Shown here: positions 33,466-53,348 of the stretch, piece by piece
Layout: the number at the start of each line of letters is the position of its first letter
Position numbering within the stretch: position 1 is the stretch's first letter
Assembly: GCA_000697665.1 (NCBI GenBank)
Contig: KL197709.1
Coordinates: forward strand, 845,877-909,876
Direction of reading: 5' to 3'
Length of the DNA: 64,000 nt
Source of the DNA: Jaapia argillacea MUCL 33604
Taxonomy: Eukaryota; Basidiomycota; Agaricomycetes; Jaapiales; Jaapiaceae
Notes under the pieces: generated by a model
Seen by the model: only the letters and a program-made list of their open reading frames with translations
Database searches by the model: none
Told to the model about the DNA's origin: nothing
Translations under genes and position numbers: made by a program

Positions 33466-36400
33466 ATGGGTAAAGGCTCTCAACTATCCCAACTGAAGTC
33501 TGCGATATCTCAAGCCGGCCTCTCACACCAATCTCAGCCCAACAAGAAACGAAAACGTTCTGGTGTAGCTCGACCTGATCAGGTTGACAAGGAGAAGAAA
33601 GCTGCAAAGCTCAAGGAGATTCACGAGAAGCTCAATCCTTTCGATGTCAAGGTTACCAAGCTAAAACATGATGTCGGGGGACGGAAAGTGAAAGGAGTGA
33701 CTGGGAGACCCGCGCAGAGTCGGCAGGCTGGGTTAGAGCAGGTACGTCCTTTCTCACTCTCAAGTTGAGATTCAGTCTCTTAAAATGCAGGGGTTTAGCG
33801 CAATAAAACACTATTGAAGGAGTATGCGGAGAGAAACCATGCCGGTGGTATTCTCGATCGTCGATTCGGTGAAAACGACCCGACGATGACACCTGAAGAG
33901 AGGATGCTCGAAAGATTCACAAGGGAGAGGCAGAGGGCTTCTAAAGGCGACGCATTCAACTTGGAGGATGAGGAAGAGCTGACACATTACGGGCAGAGCC
34001 TGTCGAAGTTGGACGATTTCGACGGTGTGGGGTTGGGTCTTGAAGACGAGGAAGATGAGGATGGAGGTCTGCTGATATTCCCATGTTTAAGTTGTCTATG
34101 CGTTGCTCATGTCTCTGACACTCAGGCCAAATTGATGGGGACGTTGTGAAGAAAGTTCATTTCGGTGGGTTCGACGATGACGAAGAGGGAGAGGAGGGAG
34201 TCGACGGCGAAGTATGTCCCTTCTTTCACCTCCCGCATTGTATCATACTGATTAACCCCTCCATCAGCCTCCCTTGAAGAAAAGTAAAGCGGAAGTAATG
34301 GCTGAGGTCATCGCGAAGAGCAAAGAGCACAAGGTAAATATTCGTTTTCAGACCACTCTCAATTTCCTTCACTGTTTGTTATTTCATAGTTCATCCGTCA
34401 AGAACAAAAGGGACAAGACGAAGATATCCGTCAGAAACTTGACATGGAATTCGACGATCTCAAATCCTTGCTTTACAATACCGCATCTTCATCTTCTGCT
34501 CCGGTGAACGATGTTTTCGGGACAGAAACCGACAAGGACAAAGAATACGACGAAGTAGTCCGTGAATTAGCTTTTGAGAAGCGTGCAAAACCAAAGGACA
34601 GAACGAAGACGGAGGAAGAGTTGGCTTTGGAGGAGAAGGAGAGGTTGGAGAAGCTAGAGAGGAAGCGGAAAAGGAGAATGCTCGGAGAGGATGACGATTA
34701 TGATAGCGAGGAGGATGATACAGGGAGGGGAAGGAAAGGAAAGAAGAGGGAGAGAGGTGGTGACGACTTGGATGATGATTTTGATGAGGGTGAAGAAGGT
34801 TGGGATGGCTTGGGTGTTGGCTTAGGCGGAGAGCGACAAGATGAGGTTGAAGGGGAGAGTGACGAGGGGAGTGAGGACCAAGATGAAGATAGCGAGGACG
34901 AGGACGAGGACGTCGGGACGAATGGCTCAGATGAATCTGAGGGTGAGTTGGGCGAGCATGAAGCCCTCGTCGCGAATCCTTCCCTCAAGAAAGTAAAACG
35001 GTCAAAATACTCTGTCCAAAAGGGCCAGAAGAGTAAAGAGTTGCCCTTCACTTTCCCATGCCCCTCCACACACGAAGAATTTCTGGAGATAGTAGAGGAT
35101 GTCGAAGACGAAGACGTTCCTACAGTCGTGCAGCGCATACGCGCCCTTTATCATCCCAGTCTCGCCGAAGATAACAAGTTCAAGTTGCAGGTCAGGAGCT
35201 CCTAAGTTCTTCATGGACGTTCGTTGCTAAATCTCGAGTTTATAGACGTTGACATCTGTACTCATTGACCACATCCTGTACATCACATCACCCCCCACAC
35301 CTCGGTTTACCCTCCTTTCGTCCCTCGTCCCTCACCTCCACGCCCTCACAAAATCCTACCCCATCCCCTCCGCTCAACACTTCATCGAAAAGCTCTCTCT
35401 GATGCAAAAGAACCTGAAACGAGGCTTGTCACACGGAGCGCTCGATCCAGAATCCAAAACTTGGCCCGGACAATCCGAACTTGCCCTGCTACGAGTCATC
35501 GGTGCCATCTGGCCAACGAGTGACATGAAACATCCGGTCGCATCGCCAGCTCGTCTCATCATGGGTTCTTACCTCGGCTTAGGCCGATTGAGGACCCTGA
35601 GCGATATTGCCAGCGGACTCTTTCTGTCCACATTGTTTTTACAATATGAGGCGTTCTCGAAGAGGCTCGTCCCGGAAGCCGTGAACTTCTTGGTCAACGT
35701 TGTTCTCCATCTGGCTCCCCATGGGTACGAACGCGCGGCGGATGTGCCAGGTTCTTTCTCCCTACCCGACTTCCGTTCGGACCTTTGTCTTGGTTTGCGG
35801 ATCAAGGCGAAGAAGTCGAAAAAATTAACGGTGGGACGGCCAGACTTGGTGGCTTTATTGAATGGATCAGGCGCTGGAGAAGACGAGCAGGTCAAGTTGG
35901 ATCTCCTAGCCACGTCCTTGGGCTTGCTTGATCGTTTCGCCGAGATGTACAAGGGCTTGGAAGGGTTCATCGAACTTTGCCAACCTATCTTGGAGATCTT
36001 GCAGGCCGTGGAACATAGATCACCCCCAGACGGTCTAAAGGTGGGGGGTTTCATCCTTCTATTTGTTTAGTTAGCTGACTTTACACTCCTCAGTCACAAC
36101 TATCTTCTCTAGTCGATAAAATGTCCCGACTTCTCAAATTCTCCGCTCAATCCCGCCAACCCCTCCGCCTTCAAGCTCACAAACCAATCCCCATCCCAAC
36201 CTATATTCCCAAATTCGAATGGACATCCTCGAACTATCTCCGGAATCGTGATCCAGATCAAGAACGCAATGCTGCGTCTAAATTGAGGAAGCAGTACAAG
36301 CAAGAGAAGAAGGGGGCTTTGAGGGAGCTGAGGAAGGATGCTCGGTTCCTTGCTGGTGTCCAGCAGAAGGAGCAGATGGATAAGGACAAGTCTTACACCG

Positions 36401-36504
36401 ATAGGATGAAGAGGGTGTTTGGGTCGATTGAGGGCGAGAGGGCCGAGGAGAAGGCTATGGAACGGGAGAAGAAGAAGGAGAAGCGAAGGGCGGGTAAGAA
36501 GTAA
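33466..36504 (+). CDS. nop14: Ribosome biogenesis protein Nop14
   Basis: Several exons. The N-terminus [20 protein letters not shown] and the block [20 protein letters not shown]-like (bases 33625-33675) are Nop14 landmarks, as are [20 protein letters not shown] and [17 protein letters not shown]. Long acidic runs follow (34,680-34,960). The C-terminal Nop14 domain has [27 protein letters not shown]-like [33 protein letters not shown] and [13 protein letters not shown]. The end is basic: [51 protein letters not shown]. Nop14 is a nucleolar part of the small-subunit processome, needed for 18S rRNA maturation and 40S export. Yeast Nop14 works with Noc4 and Emg1. All features of a complete gene are present. 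Confidence 0.95.
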
Positions 36505-37867
36505 TACATCGCTACCATATGCCTTCTGTTTTCGGTGGTGTATGTCTATGTGTCCTTATACCTCAACATGGTTACCTTCAGTCAAGCGACGGGGTTGCGT
36601 CCTACAATTCATTCATAAAACAATTTACGAGCCAGTTTCCTTGTATTCAGGCTAATAGAGCGGTAGCGCGCTAGTCGTCCCATACAGTTTGTACGTTGAG
36701 AAGTACAGTCAGCGGTAGAACACGCCGTGGGCCACAGCGTAACTTCTCGTGAACCTCTAAGAGCCGTCCGTTCTTCTTGGGGTTATGCCGACATGGAGGG
36801 TCAGAATATTCGTCGAAAAAGAACGGGCTTATTATCGCGGTTACTGAAATGCCTTCTCTGTCTTCGACAACTCTCCGCGGTTAACGGGGGAAGAAATGTC
36901 TCATAGGCACGTAAAGCTGTGAGATATTGAGCCAAGAAAGTCTAAATGATGAGAAGGTGATTATGAGGACGACGGAGATTCTTACTTACTTGTGACGTCG
37001 TCGAGGGCTCGGAATCTACATAGTTGGTGATCATGAGAGATTCACGGACGAATTAGTCAGGAAGAAAATAGAGGATATACCATACTGGAAGAGTTCAGGG
37101 ATGGCCTGGAGGATTCCACGAGTTAATGGGTCCACAGCGGCACGGACATGAAATATCTGCACTTTCAGGGGATTGGAGTGAGAGTCTGATCGATGGGGGA
37201 AATGAAAGAAGGGATACGGTGTTATTGTTGTTTAAGAACTTTCTCATCGAGCCAGGCAAGATATGTAAGGGGAGGGCGATCGGGACCCACGGGCGCCTCT
37301 TCACGGAAGGAAATTAGAATCACAATTGAGGGACGAAACCAAACGGCCGTAGTTCTTGGGCTTGCAGAGGATTTCAACGTAATGAGGCATGAAACGCAGA
37401 ATCCAGGAAGATGTCGTTGGGGTGCACGATATGCCTAAACCAGAGATGTGATTGAAACGTTGAATAGACAAAAGTCGCCATGATAGATCGAGGGATGAAC
37501 TGAAGGGGTGAAGGCATTCGATTGCCAGCATTCGCGGGTGTCCCTCACTGGACGGGACCTGTGGTCTGTACCAATCTCCGCCTTGAGCATACTAGAGTCT
37601 AGCTACCCAGGTCAGCCCAAAGCTAAGCACGTCAGTAAAGGTAGTATAATCGTGGGGTTGGTCGTGTTAGCTGTGAAAGATCACGGTCGGATTTCACGGA
37701 GATCGTCCTGGTGCGGTGGGCACAAGGAAAAGCCGAAAACTTAGATTAATATTCGGAGCCACCGACGCGTACGACACGTGCCCGTGTGCCCTTTGAACTT
37801 AGCCACCACCGCGACGGACTACCATCACTGTACTCCTTGTTGACCAGGGACATCTGGTTCCTCAAAA
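36505..37867. other. Nop14-ATR intergenic region
   Basis: About 1.36 kb. The central part carries minus-strand coding-like segments described separately (36671-37481). The remaining ~390 bases before the ATR start have no recognised element and would serve as a divergent promoter if that gene is real. Confidence 0.4.
36671..37481 (-). CDS. Putative unrecognised minus-strand gene, exon joins unresolved
   Basis: Protein-like segments occur in order on the minus strand. First is MATFVYSTFQSHLWFRHIVH with PNDIFLDSAFHASL (from 37481). Next is a block that reads either APVGPDRPPLTYLAWLDEKV (ending in a stop) or PWVPIALPLHILPGSMRKFL. Then come IFHVRAAVDPLTRGILQAIP-ELFQ, TFLAQYLTALRAYETFLPPL-TAESCRRQRR, and a terminal CRHNPKKNGRLLEVHEKLRC followed by GPRRVLPLTVLLNVQTVWDD and a stop at 36673-36671. 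Good GT-AG signals exist between several of them, but I could not fix the first junction. The family is not recognised. It would be head-to-head with ATR. Confidence 0.4.
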
Positions 37868-46467
<8,600 letters not shown>

Positions 46468-46506
46468 TTTATAATGGATACTTAGATTACACTGCAGACT
46501 GTATGC

Positions 46507-47391
46507 TCAAGAAGACTCTAGCTGCTTTTTCAACCGCTCCAGCTCTTTCTCCTTTTCAATCAGTGTCGCCCTCCATTTATCAGTCTCCGCAACAACAGTT
46601 TTCTTCGCTGTCTCCAACCTCTCTGCCTCTTCCTTCTCCATCAACTGTGTGAACTCTGGGACTCCGCCTTTACTGGCCTCCAACGCAGCTGAGGTGGCAT
46701 GGGCAAGGTTAAATGGAACCGGCTTCGATTTACTTTTGGGAAGTGGTGTTGGGGGATGCGCCGTGAGGATGTTCAAAAAATTCTGGTAAGGGTCGCTAAA
46801 AACGATCTCGTCGTACTGCCAAGAATGTACAGGACCCGATGCTATTGCGACGTCTGGAGTGGGTGCTTCTAGTTCCGCTGGGATGGTCCAAGGATGCAGT
46901 TTGAGGTGGTGGTAGAAAAAGATGGCTTTCTCGGAGGATTCTGGGATGAATGTGATTCGGATTTGGATCTCGAATTCACCCCAGCCTGTTTCTGATACCT
47001 CAAATGGAGGCTTGTCGACATCTAAGGAACTTTAAGTGTCGCTCACACCAATAGAAAAAATACATCCTCACTTCGACTGGGATTAGGATACGTATCGTGA
47101 AGCTTGAAGGTGACGCGTTTGATAAAGTAACTGAGGTCGTCGGCACCCCCAACAATATTCGAATCAGGAGCAGAAGCTGCGCTGCGAACTGCTACAGTCC
47201 ATCTATGCGTGTGATCCGCACTGGCTAAGGAGGCTCGTTCCTCGAGGGGGATGATTGTCGCAGAGTTCCCGTATATGATGGGTCGAAATATGGAGGTCCC
47301 CTGCGCAGTTCCAACATTGAGAGAGAGCTTCCAAGGGAGATATATGGACTGAGACGCGTACTCTGACACGGACACCACGCTCGTTTGCCAT
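46507..47391 (-). CDS. yaf9: YEATS-domain protein Yaf9 (GAS41 homologue)
   Basis: Minus-strand. The first exon encodes MANERGVRVR. After a short intron it reads GTSIFRPIIYGNSATIIPLE, the standard start of the YEATS domain. Next are HRWTVAVRSAASAPDSNIVG, DLSYFIKRVTFKLHDTYPNP, VDKPPFEVSETGWGEFEIQI and FFYHHLKLHPWTIPA. The conserved W-G-E-F and H-x-x-Y/W pocket residues of YEATS readers are visible. The C-terminus is a coiled coil (EKEEAERLETAKKTVVAETD to LERLKKQLESS). Yaf9 is shared by NuA4 and SWR1 and reads acylated histone H3. It is divergent from COX7A with 137 bases between starts. Confidence 0.93.
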
Positions 47392-47528
47392 GATTCTTGG
47401 ACGCGGTCGAGGTTCGGAAACCCTCGGAAAGTCGCGTGTTGGAACTCCGCTCAATCCTTGCCTGGAACGTCGACAGTGTCGTAGAACCCAACCACCACTC
47501 ATTCCCTCCCAAATAAATCATTGCCAAC
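47392..47528. promoter_or_regulatory. Bidirectional promoter between Yaf9 and COX7A
   Basis: 137 bases separate the two start codons of divergently transcribed genes. No TATA box or obvious factor site is recognised. Confidence 0.55.
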
Positions 47529-47964
47529 ATGCTCGGAGCCCTCGTCAACAGTCCGTCTATTTCCTTGCTGTGAGCGAGATGATTTTCTGATTTTTCTGGT
47601 CGGCTTTGTGTGCAGAGCCCAACCGCGTTCTTGAGAAGCAGCACTTTTATCAGGTATGGTCCAGTTCATCTTATCCGCAATGGATACAAGTTCACTGTTG
47701 ACGACACATTGTAGAGTTCGACTAAACCCATCTACCGCCGACACCCAGCGTCCCGTGTCTACCTTGGTTCGCTCACTACTTACTCTGCCCTCGCTTATTG
47801 CCTAATTCGTATGTTGCAGGCGTATATTTTACCGCCTTCACCGTAGGTGTGTTGGGCTCGACATACGGCATCTTCACCCTTATCAGGGTAAGTCTTTACC
47901 AACCATTTTGGTCGCCTCACTCGTCGACCGAACCCTTTCCATCCCATAGGGCAAGCAGGCGTAA
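47529..47964 (+). CDS. Cytochrome c oxidase subunit 7A-like small protein
   Basis: Four introns split a ~60-residue protein. Exon 1 (MLGALVN) joins across a GT-AG intron to KPNRVLEKQHFYQ. Then come SSTKPIYRRHPASRVYLG, GVYFTAFTVGVLGSTYGIFT and LIRGKQA, with a stop at 47962-47964. The layout is basic N-terminal helix, one transmembrane helix and short basic tail, as in COX7A/yeast Cox7, a nuclear-encoded subunit of complex IV in the mitochondrial inner membrane. Assignment rests on overall pattern, since these subunits are short. The cytochrome oxidase assembly factor Coa3 is the next gene downstream. Confidence 0.75.
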
Positions 47965-48312
47965 AAGATGGAATGATTTGTACTTGGGTGGTAGAACAAT
48001 ACAAAGCAGTGGTTCAGCTCATTCTGTTTCCTGCGTCCGTCCGGTGTCGGGCGCACTTCGCTTTCGTTTCTGGACGGAACGGAATTGGTGGGGAGGTCGG
48101 CAATGTCATCAATTTCGCTTGAGGTTCCTAGAGAAGAAAGTGAAATGACAATCAGTAATATACCATCACTAGAGGCAAACCCTGCTGCAGAGCTTGAATG
48201 TTTGGCAACTGCAACGTTGACCGTTGAGATCTCCAGAAGAAATAGCGCAGTTCTATGTCAGTACTGTCCCAAGACAAGTAGCGGCAACTCCCGACTCCAA
48301 ACTCTCTGACCA
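47965..48312. other. Intergenic region COX7A-Coa3
   Basis: 348 bases, with no gene or clear motif. It holds the COX7A 3'UTR and the Coa3 promoter. Confidence 0.4.
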
Positions 48313-48908
48313 TGTCCACAGATGAGGGCAAGCCGCCATTCATTCCCCGAAGAGTTGCACAAAGAACTTACCGCCCTCATGTCTACGTGAGTGCTCGCCG
48401 GTGCTGGTTCCAAATTTATGAAACTGACGGGCCACAACTTTATTAGGGCATGTCGGAGGGACTCAAACGAGCCCGACAACCCTACCGGGTTCGAAACGCC
48501 ATCATCGGCGTCCTGATAGGCGCGTTCTCAGTCGGCGTATGGGCGTATTCTATCTCGGCGGTGAAACAGGACGTCTTCGACGATGTGGACGACCAAGCAA
48601 GAGCATTGGCCGAAGAGCGGGAAAAGGCAAAACTTCAAAACCACCCAACGTCGGATCCACTCAGTCCGAAAGAAACTCTGGCGATACCTGAATTAACACC
48701 GATACAACCTGTTGTATCTGTCCCCCTTCCGGCTATCGAGGAGCCACGTTTGAAAGGGCCAGGGAATCGCGGGGTACTGGTGAAGTTGTTGGGTGGATCA
48801 TTTCCTCGGCTGTTTGAACCCTCTGGTGGAACGTTGGTTTGGGGAGCTCCGGCAGTGGATAGCATTGGGAATTTAAAAGATTCGTCGTCGCCAAAAACTA
48901 GGATATAG
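48313..48908 (+). CDS. coa3: Cytochrome c oxidase assembly factor Coa3
   Basis: Exon 1 is MSTDEGKPPFIPRRVAQRTY-RPHVY; after a short GT-AG intron it reads GMSEGLKRARQPYRVRNAII-GVLIGAFSVGVWAYSI and SAVKQDVFDDVDDQARAL. The sequence around the single membrane helix, SEGLKRARxPYRVRN and VWAYSIxAVKQDxFDDVD, is diagnostic for fungal Coa3. Coa3 binds newly made Cox1 with Cox14 in the mitochondrial inner membrane and holds Mss51, linking Cox1 synthesis to assembly. The C-terminal ~90 residues (Pro-rich, then GPGNRGVLVKLLGGSFPRLF) extend beyond the ~85-residue yeast protein, as is common in basidiomycetes. Confidence 0.92.
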
Positions 48909-49063
48909 CATGGGTTATGGTGATTCGTACTGGAGAACAGGATGTGTACAGCTGTGAGTGGTGATGGTCTAATTGCAAGAAAGATGAGAGGGTGTACGAT
49001 GATACAATCTACAGATACATTCCAATCATCCTGTAACCTAGAACAACGCCTGTATCCCAGCCT

Positions 49064-50298
49064 TCATATAATTCCGATCCTCCACTTTCCCCATATCCGA
49101 AGGCCCCTCGGAAAATGACGTCTACCCACCACCAGAATCCCGCCTTGAGCTGGTCTACGGGTCCGACTGACTGGCAAATTCCATTCAGTCCCAGTCTCCT
49201 TGTAAAACAGGCAAAAAGACACCCACACATTAACCCCCATTTTCTCCAACCCTTCTTTAGCAGCTTCATTCCGAGCAGCCTTCTTTGTTCTTCCTTGCCC
49301 ACTTCCAAAAGGTTCTCCATCTACAATAGCCTTCACTGCCCAAATTGGCGTTGTCTTCGCCGTTACGATGCCCTCAAGCCCAGGGGGTACATGTCCGTCT
49401 GTATACACCCACTCGATCAACCGGTTCTGCTGAGCTAGGTACTGATTGAAGAGGGAGAGGTGGCCTGTTGTGGGTGAGGTTGGAGAAGGCGGGGGAGAGT
49501 AACCTGACGTAGCGCCAAGGGGAGGGGTCGCTGGCGGGGAAGGGGGGAGCCCATGCTGAATCCGAACGATGCGGTAGGCTTCAGTTATGTATGGGCGGAA
49601 GAGACGGGACAACCAGCCCTTTACGGCGTCAAGACCCTGGTCAATATACAGACCGCCAATATAGGACTGGAACATCGATTAGCGTGGCTATCGCATAGGA
49701 ATGAATCCAGTTGTAACGCCCACTTCAAATAAATCGGCCTGAATATTCTTGGATGCTCGCAACGTGATGGCTTGAGCGGGATGAATGCGTAGACGAGTAG
49801 GAAGACGGTATTGCAGAGATCTGGCCAAAGGTGTCAGCGTATCGCTGATTGGGAGGAACGACGACGATGGCTTACATAGACGCCAGCGTCGTGTTTCCAA
49901 CCACCAGCCCTCGTATTTTCTTGGCTCGTATTGAGTTTACAAACCTTATCATGCAGACGAATTGAACTCACGGTGGATGGTCCAACTCGAAGATGAGGAA
50001 ACATCTCTCGCAGCAAATCAGTCACGATGAGAGTAAGCACAGAATCGCCCTGGTGCTCCAATCTGAAAACAAACCAGACATTATTGGCGACTCAACCTTT
50101 AGGATAAAATGAGCAGTACATTTCATTATCGGGTGCTGGATCGTCAGCCAAGTCCTCGAAGACATGGGTGGGACGAGCAAAGAAGCTACGGTGAGTGAAG
50201 ACTTGCAAACGAATGTGGTCTGAGTGGATAGCAGGCAAAGGCGGTAAACCTTCTGGGCCGAAATCAACGCTTTTCGTATCCAATGTTAGCGAGTCCAT
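49064..50298 (-). CDS. RNase III with C-terminal dsRNA-binding domain
   Basis: Minus-strand. The start MDSLTLDTKSVDFGPEGLPP is the first ATG in frame with the catalytic domain; an upstream exon candidate (50523-50350) does not join in phase. RNase III landmarks: VFTHRSFFARP, then LEHQGDSVLTLIVTDLLREM (family signature, usually ExFLGDSVL, here with His-Gln), then ADLFESYIGGLYIDQG (second acidic motif). The Glu and Asp positions expected for metal binding are kept. A Pro/Ser-rich insert (PPSPPATPPLGATSGYSPPP) precedes the dsRNA-binding domain: LIEWVYTDGHVPPG, TPIWAVKAIVDGEPFGSGQG, RTKKAARNEAAKEGLEKMGV. It could cleave structured RNA in the nucleus or mitochondrion. The extreme C-terminus after GVNV looks unlike a domain and may really be intronic. 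Confidence 0.8.
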
Positions 50299-50907
50299 TC
50301 CAAAGCAGATCAACGGGTATGATGAGTAGTAAGCTCAAGGTTTCAAGGTTAGCAGGAAGGATGTACGTACTTGATTGTCTTTCGGGTCGATGCTGGCATC
50401 CTGGGACAACGGATTATCTCCCAAAGGTCGGCTCGATGATAGGGATCGGGTCAGAACAGTATCAAACCTTCTCTTGATGTACGGCTTTAGATCCTGACAT
50501 ATGCGGCCGAGTAGGGAGGTCACCGTTGCCTAAAGATGTCCAAGATTTGTGACCTTGAGGCCACCCCGGCGCTATTGGGCATGTGGGGTCCATACGTGGG
50601 GACTCGGGTAATCGAAGCTTGTTCGAGATGAAGGGGGTGGCAAACTGTGCATTCAAACTTCGACAAACGAGAATAACACGGATTGTCAGTGATTAATGAT
50701 TCACTGATACGAGTGAAGTTTCCCTCGAGCGTGAGGGGCCGGGTTAGGCCAAATCGCTATCCACGCCTCTGCTCGAGTACTGCTCTCATGAATGGAAGGT
50801 GTTGGCCAGATACATGGCCCATGATGGGGAAGACATACGTAGGGTGAAGATCCTCTCTAGCAACAACAGGACATCATTGCATCCAGTCACTAGCAACTCT
50901 CGCACAA
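50299..50907. other. Intergenic region GatB-RNase III
   Basis: About 600 bases between the end of GatB and the chosen start of RNase III. A minus-strand frame at 50523-50335 (starting MTSLLGRICQDLKPYIKRRF) looks protein-like and might be an upstream exon of RNase III, or a 5'UTR. Confidence 0.35.
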
Positions 50908-53047
50908 CTAAATTTTCAGCAAGACTTCCAACGCTTGCCTGACAGTTCCAGCATCCACCCTCCCTCGACTCAATTTCATCACTCTCCCAACAAGTTTGTT
51001 CACCACATTCTTGTTACCCTTTCTCGCCGCCTCTGACTCCGATGGCATGGCTGCAATGGATTCCTTGCACCAATTTTCCAATTCAGAAGATTCCGACGAC
51101 TGCAGTGCGAGCAGGCCAAGATCTTTCGCCTGAACAGACGAAAGGACAGAGGAGGGGTTGGAGAGCATGTGGCGGAGCAGTGTCTTGCCAGCTGTGCCTG
51201 TGGGTAGGCGAGTTTAGATTGGGACCCATGAAGGGAACGGCTCCCTCACCTGTGACTATCCCATTTTGAACCAGATCAATGAGATCCCCCATCTGCTCGA
51301 CGGAGATCGAGTTCTCGTTGAAGGATTGATTTCGAGCGGCCAGCTGGCCCAGAAGCTCGTGGGTAATCCTGTGTACGTTTCAAGTCGCTCAGCCAAGGCG
51401 CAACGAACTGCTAGGGAAAATACAAACCAGTTAACCACAACCTTGGGATCTCGCCCCCGAGAAAGGGCATCGAAATATGCGACAGCTCCTTGGCCCAATT
51501 CGCCATCAAAACCCACTTCCCTACCTGCGTCGACTGTCATTAAGACTTCGGTGTCTCTCTGCGTCAGTCCCTGACTGTGTAGACGGAGACTGGTCGTGTC
51601 AGGAAGTTCCGGCATCTTGGAACGAATTTGGTTGATATATGTCTAGTTGACTAAGTCAGTGCGGAGTTATGAGGGAAAGGATAGTACTCACTTCGTCGAG
51701 GAGCAACGGCGGCAGGTTAGGATCGGGCATGTAACGGTAATCGGGAGCGTCCTCCTTGCTACGCAATGAGAAAGTTTCTGCTTTGGCTTCATCAAACCCC
51801 CGAGTTTCTTGTCGTACCAATTCGCCGTTTTCGACGAGGGAGATCTGTCGAAACACTTCAGATGCTTTTGGGAGGGTCGGATGAGCGATAAGAGAAGTCA
51901 TAATCAGCGAGTGACCAACGAACTGATGGCAACCTGCATGGACTTGATACCATTCAGATTCTTGATTTCGCATCGTGTTCCGGGTGCGTCGCCTGGGCGG
52001 TTTACGGATACATTCACATCACATCGGAGAGAACCCTACAGGAGATTGCCATGACCCAGCTGAGGTGGAACATACATCCAAAGTAACCATACCTGCTCCA
52101 TGTTTCCGTCACTGGAGCCCACTGATCGCAATATAGCCTGTAGCAGTCGGATGTATTCAGCAGCTTCTTCAGGAGAACTGCACAGGAAAGAGTTCAATAG
52201 TGGTGATAACATAACCGAGGATGTATCTCACCGCATATCAGGCTCCGACACAATCTCCATCAAACCAGTTCCCGCTCGATTGAGGTCAATTGAGGAAACG
52301 CGCCGTCTGGGGTCGAAGGTGGATTTGCCTGTATCCTATCGCCGAGGCGGTTTGAATGCGAAAATCCTCCACCATATTAAAATATGACACTGACCTGCTC
52401 TATTTGTATCTGCTTAACGCGCACATTCACCCCTCCCCTGTGTAGCCTCACATATCCTCCTGTAGCTATGGGAGCTGGTGACTCCACGTCAAGAAGTTTT
52501 AGGGCAGCTCACCATTTGCAAGAAAATAGCGTCACTCACCGTAATGTTGAGTGATTTGGTATCCCATGGGTAAGTCGGCGTAGAAGTAGTGTTTCCTATC
52601 AAACGAGGACCGTAACTGAACGTCTGCGTTCAACGCGGTCGCAGCCCTCAGAGTAAGGTCAACACATTTGGGGTTCAATTTCTACTTGACCAATACGTCA
52701 GAATGGTTGGGATGTGCCGACAAAAAAATTGACACACGGGCAAAGTGCCAGGGAAGGCAGCGTCGAACGGAGAAACATGTTTATTGGGTTCTTCAAGCAG
52801 TCCGGACGTCCTGGAAACTTATAATACGGGATCCGGGTCAACTTCACGAACGACTCCCAGAGATTACAGCCCATTGCTCACCAGAAAACAGTTTAGCTCG
52901 CGACTTGATCTGAGCGTGAACTTCCAGTCCAATGACGACCTCCCAGCCCGGCCACCTTACGTCCTCCTTAGAAACTCTGACAATATGAGCTAGGCGGACA
53001 TGATGAAGGCTTCGAGGCAAAAAACCACGCCGCCTACATGCAAACAT
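50908..53047 (-). CDS. gatB: Mitochondrial glutamyl-tRNA(Gln) amidotransferase subunit B
   Basis: Minus-strand, many exons. The N-terminus [20 protein letters not shown] is Arg-rich and acid-free, a mitochondrial presequence. The catalytic part opens with [21 protein letters not shown], the GatB signature. Further on are [46 protein letters not shown] and the YqeY-like tail ending [27 protein letters not shown]. GatB (Pet112) works with GatA and GatF/GatC in mitochondria to turn Glu-tRNA(Gln) into Gln-tRNA(Gln). The gene is complete and divergent from the first of two tandem unknown genes (301 bases). Confidence 0.93.
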
Positions 53048-53348
53048 GGGTTGTTAAAAGGCTTCTGAATGGTTTACCGTAATTTGGTTCGTATATTGAT
53101 CGCGACGCGCTTGCATTACATACCCGGGCCCGCTCCGTCACTTCGTTCAATTGGCCACTCGGGTCGAATACCTGCTTGTGCTAGACAACGTTCGTTCAGT
53201 CTGTTCGTGCCCACTAGTCTTACGTTGTTCGCTGGGAGCAGATGGGAAACGATAGGTGAGGCTGGGCGCGAAACCTCCAGGTCAAAACGGAGGCTGTCCT
53301 CTTGCCTCCATCCCGGGTTCTCGCCACCACTCAAGATCGAAACGTCCT
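53048..53348. promoter_or_regulatory. Divergent intergenic region GatB / paralogue A
   Basis: 301 bases between divergent starts. No TATA box or recognised site; it must contain both promoters. Confidence 0.4.

Noticed and set aside
34680-34960. Acidic repeat-like tract
   Set aside because: It is the normal acidic region of Nop14, not a separate repeat element.
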